DNA of 9,089 nt. Source: Desulfotomaculaceae bacterium. Its GTDB lineage: Bacteria; Bacillota; Desulfotomaculia; Desulfotomaculales; Pelotomaculaceae. Positions 1 to 5,335 of this stretch are shown here, in pieces. The position numbers and the translations under genes are program-made. Where the stretch lies: assembly GCA_028704035.1 (NCBI GenBank), contig JAQVLS010000055.1, forward strand, positions 1 to 9,089, written 5' to 3'. Position 1 is the first letter of the stretch, and the number at the start of each line of letters is the position of its first letter. Under the pieces are notes generated by a model. The model did not search any database. It was not told where the DNA came from and was given only the letters and a program-made list of their open reading frames with translations.

Positions 1-507
1 CTTTTTCTTTACCACATCATGAAGGTCATAATTGGATGCATCCAGGTAGTGACTTATAAAGATAAGATGATCTGACATTTGCCTCAACCAAAAATAGCTT
101 TCATGTATGATTGCATCTGCTGGTGAAACTTGCTTACCAGACTGAATTATGCCAAAGACCAATATAGATTCTTCCGCTTCCCGTATCATGTGATCAATAA
201 GTGCTGTTGGGGTCGAGATGATTAACCCGCAGCGCAGGGCCCTGGCCAGAGCATAGGACAGAAAACTATGCCATTTTCGTGTAGCCTGTTGCAATTCCTC
301 AATTAAAGCCCAGTAGTCTACATTTTGTGCCTCCGCTTTTTTTGCTAAATGCCCTAAAAGTTGAATCATATTTTGATTTTCATGTGCTAATTGCATTTCA
401 TGATGACTAATTTCCCTATCAAATAAAAGGGCATGCTCATAATGGGTTCGGGTCCAAAATACTAGTATTTCCTCGGTATCTTTTTTGTGATTATTTGTGT
501 ATGACAT
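1..507 (-). CDS. DUF2935 family protein, N-terminal part (cut by window edge)
   Basis: This frame stays open for 169 codons from the ATG at 507 to the left edge, so the C-terminus is missing. The start is supported by AAGGAG at 515-520, seven bases upstream. The protein is helical, rich in His and Glu, and has no signal peptide. The motif FWxRxxx[ED]H occurs twice: residues 17-25 (F17, W18, H22, E24, H25) and residues 139-147 (F139, W140, D146, H147). Each copy leads into a similar amphipathic stretch, so the protein is an internal duplication. This fits the DUF2935 family, predicted to form ferritin-like four-helix bundles in Firmicutes. The family's biochemical role is not established; metal binding by the His/Glu pairs is inference. 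A perfect TATAAT box lies upstream at 549-554. The gene is more AT-rich than the exporter gene at the other end. Family assignment is by recognition of the repeated motif. Confidence 0.82.
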   Translation of the reverse strand, partial: MSYTNNHKKDTEEILVFWTRTHYEHALLFDREISHHEMQLAHENQNMIQLLGHLAKKAEAQNVDYWALIEELQQATRKWHSFLSYALARALRCGLIISTPTALIDHMIREAEESILVFGIIQSGKQVSPADAIIHESYFWLRQMSDHLIFISHYLDASNYDLHDVVKKK

Positions 508-548
508 ATTACTACTCCTTTTATAAGTATTCAAAGTAACCATAGAGC

Positions 549-577
549 ATTATATGCGGGTGATCCAATATATGGAA
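549..577 (-). promoter_or_regulatory. Candidate promoter of the DUF2935 gene
   Basis: On the minus strand a perfect -10 hexamer TATAAT lies at 554-549. With a 17-base spacer the -35 position (577-572) reads TTCCAT, a poor match to TTGACA. The resulting start of transcription would be near 542, giving a leader of about 35 bases with the ribosome binding site at 515-520. The weak -35 overlaps a copy of the repeated ATGGAACA motif, which suggests the promoter may depend on a regulator. This is inference. Confidence 0.45.
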
Positions 578-632
578 CATATCCACATTTCTCTGTCCTG
601 CTCTTGTGGATGGAACACATGTTCCCATCCAC
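572..632. promoter_or_regulatory. Repeated ATGGAACA motif and imperfect 12-bp dyad, possible operator
   Basis: ATGGAACA occurs at 572-579 and 610-617, and a near-inverted copy, TGTTCCCAT, at 620-628. The last two form a dyad with arms 606-616 (GTGGATGGAAC) and 621-632 (GTTCCCATCCAC), with one bulged base and the loop ACAT. The first copy overlaps the weak -35 of the divergent DUF2935 gene. Spacing between the direct copies is 38 bp, close to whole helical turns. It could be a repressor or activator site for that gene, or an RNA hairpin on the plus strand just before the terminator at 640-673. Confidence 0.4.
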
Positions 633-639
633 GCTATAG

Positions 640-673
640 CTGACCGGTAAATTTTGCCGGTCAGTTTGTTTTT
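640..673 (+). terminator. Intrinsic terminator, plus strand
   Basis: Perfect 8-bp stem CTGACCGG (640-647) and CCGGTCAG (657-664) with a nine-base loop, followed by TTTGTTTTT (665-673). The T-run lies only on the plus-strand side, so it stops rightward transcription. No convincing plus-strand gene lies upstream in the window; the DUF2935 gene there runs the other way. It could end a small plus-strand RNA or peptide transcript, or guard the region downstream. Confidence 0.75.
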
Positions 674-745
674 ACGACGGGCGCCTTCTTACCGGTCGGA
701 GCCCGCCAGTCCAATATAAAAGAATGGGAGGAATGAAATATCGTT

Positions 746-889
746 GTGGCGCGCCAGAGCGGGATGGAATTTGAGGAGATAAATGAAATTATCAACGGCA
801 AGTGTGCCGACAATAGGAAGGGGGGACAGTCCCTTTTTGAAGGAGAAGATTCTATTGAAGAATATTTGAACCTCGGGGCTGAGATATAG
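746..889 (+). CDS. Possible 47-residue hypothetical protein
   Basis: A GTG-started frame (GTG 746, alternative ATG 764) ends at TAG 887-889. The product is acidic and protein-like, with an EFEEINEIINGK stretch and a FEGEDSIEEYLNLG stretch, and it lies antisense to the minus-strand remnant. The only ribosome-binding-like sequence, GGGAGG at 726-731, is 14 bases from the GTG, which is too far to be convincing. The same frame is also open upstream of the TGA at 734-736 with similar amino-acid character, so it may be the tail of a decayed larger gene with an in-frame stop. I do not recognise a family. Confidence 0.2.
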   Translation: MARQSGMEFEEINEIINGKCADNRKGGQSLFEGEDSIEEYLNLGAEI

Positions 890-1084
890 GTCGATGATTC
901 ATCCAAAATATAATATGCAAATGAAGTATTTGAGGCAATAATGGGATTGGGTATTTGTGCAACGAAAACTGTGGTACGACGGTCTAGTCCTCTGTTATCT
1001 TCAATAGGCTCCAGGGCAATTATTTTATCGGCTCTAACGAACTTGCCGTAGCCCGGAGGAACTATTAAGTTTTCTCTGAATCCC

Positions 1085-1113
1085 TTGTGTTCTCTAGTAA
1101 ATGTAGGTAATAT
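1085..1113 (+). promoter_or_regulatory. Candidate promoter of the MACPF gene
   Basis: TTGTGT (1085-1090), a 17-base spacer, then TAATAT (1108-1113). An alternative -10, TATAAG, sits at 1111-1116 with a 20-base spacer. Transcription would start near 1120, giving a leader of about 150 bases before the gene at 1270. The leader contains a strong Shine-Dalgarno followed by ATG-TAG and a perfect 8-bp dyad. Consensus match is moderate, so the call is tentative. Confidence 0.35.
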
Positions 1114-1138
1114 AAGAATACACTGGCAACGCTAGTTT

Positions 1139-1160
1139 AAGGAGGCATCGAATAATGTAG
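1139..1160 (+). other. Shine-Dalgarno followed by ATG-TAG (start-stop element)
   Basis: AAGGAGG at 1139-1145 is followed, after nine bases, by ATG (1155-1157) and immediately by TAG (1158-1160). The ribosome binding site is as strong as any in the window, yet the frame has no sense codon after the start. It lies 110 bases upstream of the MACPF start. It may be a minimal regulatory upstream frame, the scar of a deleted gene, or chance. Confidence 0.35.
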
Positions 1161-1170
1161 GGATTATTCG
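1149..1170. promoter_or_regulatory. Perfect 8-bp inverted repeat, operator-like
   Basis: CGAATAAT (1149-1156) and ATTATTCG (1163-1170) are perfect inverted copies around GTAGGG. The element sits between the candidate promoter and the MACPF ribosome binding site. There is no T-run, so it is not a terminator. As DNA it has the geometry of a dimeric regulator site; as RNA it would fold over the ATG of the start-stop element. Confidence 0.45.
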
Positions 1171-1269
1171 GAACAAAAGAAGGAACCCCTGACAATTACT
1201 AGATACAAGTGAAAAATAACCAAACATAAGCAAACTAATCAATTAATTAAAAAGGGAGGTTTCCTATTA

Positions 1270-3279
1270 ATGGAACCTATTGCGGACGCAAAACGAAAAA
1301 TTTCATTACAAGTATTAGCGATATCGTGGGTGTTGGCCAGTTTGATTATTTTCTTTCCCCTGCTCGCCACAGCTGATGAAGCAGCAAAAAGCCAAGAGAC
1401 GGTTATGGTTTTTATCCTGGACGACAATACATACACCGCTGACGGCGAGCTGATAGCGATGGACGTCAGCCCGACCATTATTGAAGACCGCACCATGCTG
1501 CCGATCAGATATGCCGCCACTCCATTGGGCGCCGACGTGGGCTGGGACGACGCCACCCGGAAAGTGACGGTGATATTAGGCGAAACGAAAATGGAACTGT
1601 GGATTGGCCAGAGCAATGCGTTGGTCAATGGAGAAAATGTCCCCATAGACGCGGACAATATCAACGTCAAACCCCTGATCATCAACGATCGGACCATGCT
1701 GCCCCTCCGCTTTGTGACCGAAACCCTGGGTTGCGACGTCCAATGGGACCCGGTCACCAGAATAGCAACCATAACCAAAACCATTCCAGCGGGAGGGACA
1801 ATTAAGCCCGGCATACCGGGAATGGAAATTAACCCCCCGGTTACGTCAGTAGATATCAGTAAACTCAAGGGCACCTGGGGCCTCGAGCAGGTTGGCAAAG
1901 CTTACAGCGTAACCATGAGTGAAGCGGATATTCCTGTAGTCATTCGAGTGGGCCGGGGGTATGACGTCTTCGGCAAATACGCGTCGGTGGATTCGTTAAA
2001 GGAACCGGTTTTGGATACTGCAAAGCTGATCCAGGACCAAAAAGTGGAACGGATCCGTTTTGATCAGGGCGGAAACAGCCAAATCACTAGCGAATCCATC
2101 AGGTCCTACAGCAACAGTATGTCCACAAAAATAAGCGCATCAGGCAGCTATTATGGCTTCAGCGGTTCGGTCAAGGCTAATTTTGATACTACCCGCACCC
2201 AGCAGTTGAACAACTATTTTTCCACCTTCAGCTATATCGTCAAAAAGTACGGCGTATATGTCAAAGGAGCGACCAACTTAAAGGACTACCTCACTGCTGA
2301 CGCCAGTCAGATGCTGAATGATAAGAACGTTTCCGCCAATACGGTTTTTAATACCTTCGGCCATTGCGTACTGGTCGATACCATTACCGGCGGCAGGGTT
2401 GATTACAGTATTACCGCCAGTTCCAGGGCGTCAACCAGTTTCGAAAACTTTAAAATCGCTACAAAAGCAGATTATAAATCCGTTGTATTCAGCGCCGGAG
2501 GCAGCGCCGAATATCAAAATGTCAAAAACAGGTCCGAGTATGACAGCAGCAAGGAGCAGAACCTCCACAGCTACGGCGGCGGTTTCGCCCTGAATATCAA
2601 TCAATTCACAACCGACCCCCAGGCCCTGGTTAAATGGGAAAGCACCCTGGAGGAGAATGGGACGCTGGTGGACTTCGGAGGTACCACAACCAGGGCGCTG
2701 GTGCCGATTTGGGAACTCTGCAGCGATCCGGCCAGGGCTGCCGGTTTAAAAGCCGAATTCGAGAAACTGAATTTGGCCCAGGGAAACCAGTGGCCGATGC
2801 AAAAATATGTCACGGATATGGTATTTGTCGCCGATGAAAGTGAATGGAACGCAAGAAGCAAGTGCCCTGCCGGGTATCAGCTGATCAATGCCGACTTGAA
2901 CGCAGGCGCAGGCGGGTATTTCATCTATTTGTGCTATAAACTGGGTGATAATGTCAATGAGGCGTATACTGATTTCTTTATGGAATATACGGGCGCTGCT
3001 AAGAACCCGGAGACAAAATCCATGAATCATAATTCAAACTACGCTAATTATACGCGCATTGGCGCCGATTTAAATAAGGGTGCGGGCGGAGATTATATCT
3101 ACCTGTGGACGACCAAAGCGAAAACTCTGCCGCCGATAACGAATATGGCAGTTGCTTTCGATAATCCTAACAGCGTCAATCCCGAATGGCCTAGTGTGTG
3201 CTGGCAGAATACCCAAAGCCCGGCGGATGTTAATAAAAGCGTCAAGGGGAAATATATATACATTAAATACACCAGATAA
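1270..3279 (+). CDS. Secreted MACPF-domain protein with copper-amine-oxidase-N stalk and MABP-like beta-prism
   Basis: 669 residues. The ATG has GGGAGG at 1254-1259, ten bases upstream. Residues 8-35 form a signal peptide: KRK, a hydrophobic core, then the Ala-Thr-Ala cleavage site (33-35). Residues about 46-170 carry two copper-amine-oxidase-N repeats, each with a DRTMLP-[IL]-R block, an LG block and a V-x-WD turn. A Pro/Gly-rich linker follows. Residues about 228-505 form a MACPF domain: a GRGYDVFG opening, Ser/Gly-rich amphipathic stretches like the membrane-inserting hairpins, the signature region FGHCVLVDTITGGR (363-376), and a closing LVPIWELCSD block. Residues about 515-669 contain three beta-prism blades with D-[LV]-N and YIY-type motifs at 542, 600 and 653, as in MABP domains. 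MACPF proteins oligomerise into membrane pores; here the protein would act outside the cell, with the prism probably binding a membrane or glycan. Target and activity are unknown. It stands alone, followed by a terminator at 3344-3390. Confidence 0.93.
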   Translation: MEPIADAKRKISLQVLAISWVLASLIIFFPLLATADEAAKSQETVMVFILDDNTYTADGELIAMDVSPTIIEDRTMLPIRYAATPLGADVGWDDATRKVTVILGETKMELWIGQSNALVNGENVPIDADNINVKPLIINDRTMLPLRFVTETLGCDVQWDPVTRIATITKTIPAGGTIKPGIPGMEINPPVTSVDISKLKGTWGLEQVGKAYSVTMSEADIPVVIRVGRGYDVFGKYASVDSLKEPVLDTAKLIQDQKVERIRFDQGGNSQITSESIRSYSNSMSTKISASGSYYGFSGSVKANFDTTRTQQLNNYFSTFSYIVKKYGVYVKGATNLKDYLTADASQMLNDKNVSANTVFNTFGHCVLVDTITGGRVDYSITASSRASTSFENFKIATKADYKSVVFSAGGSAEYQNVKNRSEYDSSKEQNLHSYGGGFALNINQFTTDPQALVKWESTLEENGTLVDFGGTTTRALVPIWELCSDPARAAGLKAEFEKLNLAQGNQWPMQKYVTDMVFVADESEWNARSKCPAGYQLINADLNAGAGGYFIYLCYKLGDNVNEAYTDFFMEYTGAAKNPETKSMNHNSNYANYTRIGADLNKGAGGDYIYLWTTKAKTLPPITNMAVAFDNPNSVNPEWPSVCWQNTQSPADVNKSVKGKYIYIKYTR

Positions 3280-3343
3280 TCCTTCTTATAACTGATCTGC
3301 CTGCGTAGTTCATGGTAAAGGAGAAAAACAAGGGTATACTCTC

Positions 3344-3390
3344 AAGAAAGCCGTCACACCAGGTTGTCCAGGTATGACGGCTTTCTTTTT
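3344..3390 (+). terminator. Intrinsic terminator after the MACPF gene
   Basis: Perfect 13-bp stem AAGAAAGCCGTCA (3344-3356) and TGACGGCTTTCTT (3375-3387), with an 18-base loop that can pair further (ACC with GGT). The run CTTTTTG follows. It starts 65 bases after the stop codon, so the MACPF gene is a single-gene transcription unit. The AAGAA on the other side could support weaker leftward termination. Confidence 0.88.
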
Positions 3391-3409
3391 GTTTGGGGAA
3401 TTATGCTAT

Positions 3410-3514
3410 TCGAAAATTGTGGATAGTGACCTGCAGGCTTACGTTAGCGGCGATATTGAGCTGCTCTTATTCAAAGAGCGAATGACCCCGGGGATAAGCG
3501 AGGGAACTGTTTGA
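3410..3514 (+). pseudogene. C-terminal coding remnant of an unidentified protein
   Basis: From TCG 3410 to TGA 3512-3514 the frame reads like a genuine protein end: SKIVDSDLQAYVSG, then DIELLLFKERMTPGISEGTV and the stop. Its only in-frame ATG lies at 3374, inside the terminator hairpin, so there is no plausible native start. It is probably the 3' end of a gene whose 5' part was lost. The palindromic sequence that follows, and a vague impression that this tail recurs in related genomes, suggest a transposase end, but I cannot name a family. Confidence 0.35.
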
Positions 3515-3580
3515 GGCGCGTAGCGCCGAGTTTGACCAAGCCCGGGATTTCCTGCATTTTCATTTTTTTGTTGAATGCAG
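3486..3580. repeat. Cluster of short palindromes, possible end of a decayed mobile element
   Basis: Three perfect inverted repeats lie together: CCCCGGGG (3486-3493), GGCGC-GTA-GCGCC (3515-3527), and CTGCATT (3552-3558) paired with AATGCAG (3574-3580). A further CCCGGG occurs at 3541-3546. They start within the coding remnant and continue past its stop. No matching copy with a target-site duplication was found elsewhere in the window, so a mobile-element boundary is inference only. Confidence 0.3.
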
Positions 3581-3664
3581 TACCTTCTAGGGCGGAATTT
3601 ATTCTTTGCTTATGTTGGCTTGTGTTTATTGTAGATATCAGTTGTTGGCCAAATATAGACTGGA

Positions 3665-3931
3665 ATGGCATTATGTATTATACTTTTAAGCAAGATAAAG
3701 CCCCTGTATTCAGCTCTGGGGGACCTGGGGTTTGAGCATGTAACGGAAAAAGTTTCAGATCGTGAATACCGGGTCTGTTTTTACAGGACCGAAATGAAAA
3801 CGATTACCTATGAAAGCGGTGCGGATATGCCCTTTAAACCGACCGCAATAGTGAATTACAAATTAAAAAGCAAATCAAGTGTTGCGAAAAACGCGACGAA
3901 CAATAAATATACGACAAGGGAGTGTGGCTAA
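3665..3931 (+). CDS. Hypothetical 88-codon frame abutting fprA, possibly a gene remnant
   Basis: ATG 3665 to TAA 3929-3931. From about residue 18 the translation looks like real protein: a LGDLGFEHVTEKVSDREYRV block, then FYRTEMKTITYESGADMPF and a Lys/Ser/Asn-rich tail. The first residues look random, no ribosome binding site precedes the ATG, and a TAG (3656-3658) closes the frame upstream. This fits a C-terminal fragment left after a deletion or frameshift. The stop lies one base before the GTG of fprA, and fprA's ribosome binding site (3916-3922) lies inside this frame. If translated, the two genes would be coupled. No family recognised. Confidence 0.3.
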   Translation: MALCIILLSKIKPLYSALGDLGFEHVTEKVSDREYRVCFYRTEMKTITYESGADMPFKPTAIVNYKLKSKSSVAKNATNNKYTTRECG

Positions 3932-3932
3932 G

Positions 3933-5120
3933 GTGAAAAAGCAGGTCAAAAACAATGTGTACTGGGTCGGCAAAGTTGACTGGGAGCTGAGAAAGTTTCA
4001 CGGCGATGAATATTCCACCTTTAAAGGCTCGACATACAATTCTTATTTGATTCAAGAGGAAAAAACCGTCCTGATTGACACGGTCTGGTCTCCTTTTGCG
4101 GCAGAGTTCGTGGAAAACCTAGCCGGGGAAATTGATTTGCAAAAAATTGATTTTATCATCGCCAATCATGGAGAAGTTGACCACAGCGGCGCCCTGCCGG
4201 AATTAATGAAGCGTATCCCGGATAAACCAATCTATTGCACGGCCAATGCGGTTAAATCCTTAAAGGGCCAGTACCATCAGGATTGGAATTTTAAAGTTGT
4301 CAAGACCGGGGACAAGATTGATATCGGCAATGGAAAAGAACTTGTATTTGTTGAAATGCCGATGCTGCACTGGCCGGACAGCATGGCCACTTACCTCACG
4401 CAGGATAATATCCTTTTCAGCAACGACGCCTTCGGGCAGCATTTGGCCACCGAAAAACTGTTTAACGACCAGGTCGACCAGTGCGAGCTTTACGAAGAAT
4501 CCATCAAATACTTTGCCAATATTTTGACGCCGTTTAATCCCATGCTGCGGAGGAAGCTGGATGAGGTTGCTGCGTTGAACCTGTCCATTGATATGATTGC
4601 CACGAGCCACGGTGTCATCTGGCGGGACAACCCCGGACAAATAATCGAAAAATATGTTCAGTGGGCCAATGATTATCAAGAAAACCAGATTACCATCATC
4701 TACGACACCATGTGGAACGGCACAAAAACGTTGGCTGAAAAGATCGCCGAAGGAATCGCCCTGGCCGACGCGGATGTGGTTGTAAAAATCTATAATCTTG
4801 CTAAGAGTGATGATAACGACGTGATCACGGAGGTTTTCAAGTCTAAGGCGGTGGTCATCGGCTCGCCGACTATTTCAAAGAGCATCCTGCATTCGGTGGC
4901 CGGTTTTATTCACCTGATGAAAGAACTCCGGTTCAAAGGTAAAAAAGCCGCCGCATTTGGTTGCTACGGCTGGAGCGGGGAGTCAGTAAAAGTAATTAAT
5001 GAATTAATGGCAGACGCGGGTTTTGATGTTGTCAGCGACGGCTATAGAAACATGTGGAATCCCGATACCGACGCGCAAAAGGCGACGGTAGACTTCGGCA
5101 AGTCACTGGCTAAAATATAA
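3933..5120 (+). CDS. fprA: Flavodiiron protein (class A; oxygen/nitric oxide reductase)
   Basis: 395 residues. Flavodiiron proteins reduce O2 to water and/or NO to N2O in the cytoplasm, taking electrons from rubredoxin, and protect anaerobes. Residues 1-250 are a metallo-beta-lactamase-like domain carrying the diiron site: H79, E81, D83 and H84 in HGEVDH, H146 in LHWPDS, D165 in SNDAFG, and H226 in TSHGV. From about 253 a flavodoxin domain begins, with the FMN phosphate loop YDTMWNGTKT and later GSPT and GCYGWSGE blocks. I chose GTG 3933 because AAGGGAG (3916-3922) is ten bases upstream and because this start puts every ligand at the number usual for this family; the ATG at 3879 would add 18 residues without a ribosome binding site. 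No rubredoxin or flavin reductase domain is fused, and no rubredoxin gene is in view. A strong terminator follows at 5186-5212. Confidence 0.97.
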   Translation: MKKQVKNNVYWVGKVDWELRKFHGDEYSTFKGSTYNSYLIQEEKTVLIDTVWSPFAAEFVENLAGEIDLQKIDFIIANHGEVDHSGALPELMKRIPDKPIYCTANAVKSLKGQYHQDWNFKVVKTGDKIDIGNGKELVFVEMPMLHWPDSMATYLTQDNILFSNDAFGQHLATEKLFNDQVDQCELYEESIKYFANILTPFNPMLRRKLDEVAALNLSIDMIATSHGVIWRDNPGQIIEKYVQWANDYQENQITIIYDTMWNGTKTLAEKIAEGIALADADVVVKIYNLAKSDDNDVITEVFKSKAVVIGSPTISKSILHSVAGFIHLMKELRFKGKKAAAFGCYGWSGESVKVINELMADAGFDVVSDGYRNMWNPDTDAQKATVDFGKSLAKI

Positions 5121-5137
5121 GACATAATATCCAAAAC

Positions 5138-5155
5138 CCCGCACAGCGCTGCGGG
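5138..5155. other. Short perfect hairpin after fprA
   Basis: CCCGCA (5138-5143) and TGCGGG (5150-5155) form a perfect 6-bp GC-rich stem 17 bases after the fprA stop. No T-run follows, so it is not itself a terminator. It could stabilise the 3' end of the fprA mRNA ahead of the true terminator. Confidence 0.45.
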
Positions 5156-5185
5156 AAACACGGGATAATCACCGGCGCCCGGCAA

Positions 5186-5212
5186 AAAAAGCCCTTTAAT
5201 AAAGGGCTTTTT
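5186..5212. terminator. Bidirectional intrinsic terminator
   Basis: AAAAAGCCCTTT (5186-5197) and AAAGGGCTTTTT (5201-5212) form a perfect 12-bp stem with an AAT loop. Rightward it ends in a T-run (5208-5212) and terminates fprA. Leftward the complement of the A-run at 5184-5190 supplies seven T's, so it should also stop minus-strand transcripts, such as one from the small frame at 5241-5327. Confidence 0.9.
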
Positions 5213-5240
5213 CGATCTTCATAGCTGCGGCGGGATAAGT

Positions 5241-5327
5241 CTATTTGTTTTTCCTGCCGCGCTTTTGTTGGTATGCTTTAAAGCTCATCTGCTTTTGTGA
5301 TGCCTGGCTGAACAGGGATTCTTCCAT
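5241..5327 (-). CDS. Possible 28-residue basic small protein
   Basis: ATG 5327-5325 to TAG 5243-5241 encodes a hydrophilic peptide starting MEESLFSQASQKQ and ending in a basic YQQKRGRKNK tail. The composition is protein-like: no hydrophobic junk, no Cys, and a cluster of Lys/Arg at the C-terminus. The frame ends about 28 bases before a terminator that also works leftward, the arrangement expected of a real gene convergent with fprA. No ribosome binding site was found (upstream is A-rich), and I recognise no family. The basic tail might bind nucleic acid, but that is speculation. Confidence 0.35.
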   Translation of the reverse strand: MEESLFSQASQKQMSFKAYQQKRGRKNK

Positions 5328-5335
5328 AGTATTCG

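Larger units (their letters stand above)
661..1131 (-). pseudogene. RemA/DUF370-like coding remnant
   Basis: A minus-strand frame is open for 156 codons from after the TAG at 1132-1134 to the TGA at 661-663, but no ATG or GTG lies ahead of the protein-like part; the first usable start is a TTG at 906, downstream of it. The segment encoded by 1080-921 reads like the RemA (DUF370) family: GYGKFVRADKIIALEP, then RGLDRRTTVFV, then PIIAS. This parallels the family's GFGNIV-x-RIIAI, GRRTRAVI and VILSA blocks. RemA proteins are small DNA-binding regulators of biofilm and osmoadaptation genes in Bacillus. After about 909 the frame turns Ser/Pro-rich and loses resemblance, so the C-terminal half is probably not native. 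Lack of a start and the ragged end suggest a decayed or truncated copy. The family match is from memory of the motif pattern and is tentative. Confidence 0.38.
508..1269. other. 762-bp region without a firm gene
   Basis: This stretch separates the divergently oriented DUF2935 and MACPF genes. From left to right it holds the DUF2935 promoter, the ATGGAACA dyad, a plus-strand terminator, a minus-strand open frame with a RemA/DUF370-like segment but no normal start codon, an overlapping 47-codon plus-strand frame, and the promoter and leader of the MACPF gene. The GGGAC-A-GTCCC palindrome at 823-833 lies inside the overlapping frames. No tRNA, rRNA or CRISPR repeat was seen. Confidence 0.8.

Noticed and set aside
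661..906. 81-codon minus-strand frame from TTG 906
   Set aside because: It is only the Ser/Pro-rich tail of the longer start-less frame at 661-1131; the TTG has no ribosome binding site, and the protein-like part lies upstream of it.
1239..1898. 219-codon minus-strand frame antisense to the MACPF gene
   Set aside because: It mirrors codon bias of the real gene; the product is Ser/Val/Ile-rich without domain features, and no ribosome binding site was seen.
3471..3671. 66-codon minus-strand frame
   Set aside because: Antisense to the coding remnant and palindromes; no ribosome binding site. It gives a familiar-looking sequence (QEIPGLVKLGA), probably because the underlying DNA recurs, not because it is translated.
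3879..3932. ATG 3879 as the start of fprA
   Set aside because: No ribosome binding site; it adds 18 non-conserved residues and shifts all diiron ligands from their usual numbers, whereas GTG 3933 fits both tests.
4260..4679. 139-codon minus-strand frame within fprA
   Set aside because: Antisense shadow of a gene whose catalytic residues are all intact on the plus strand.
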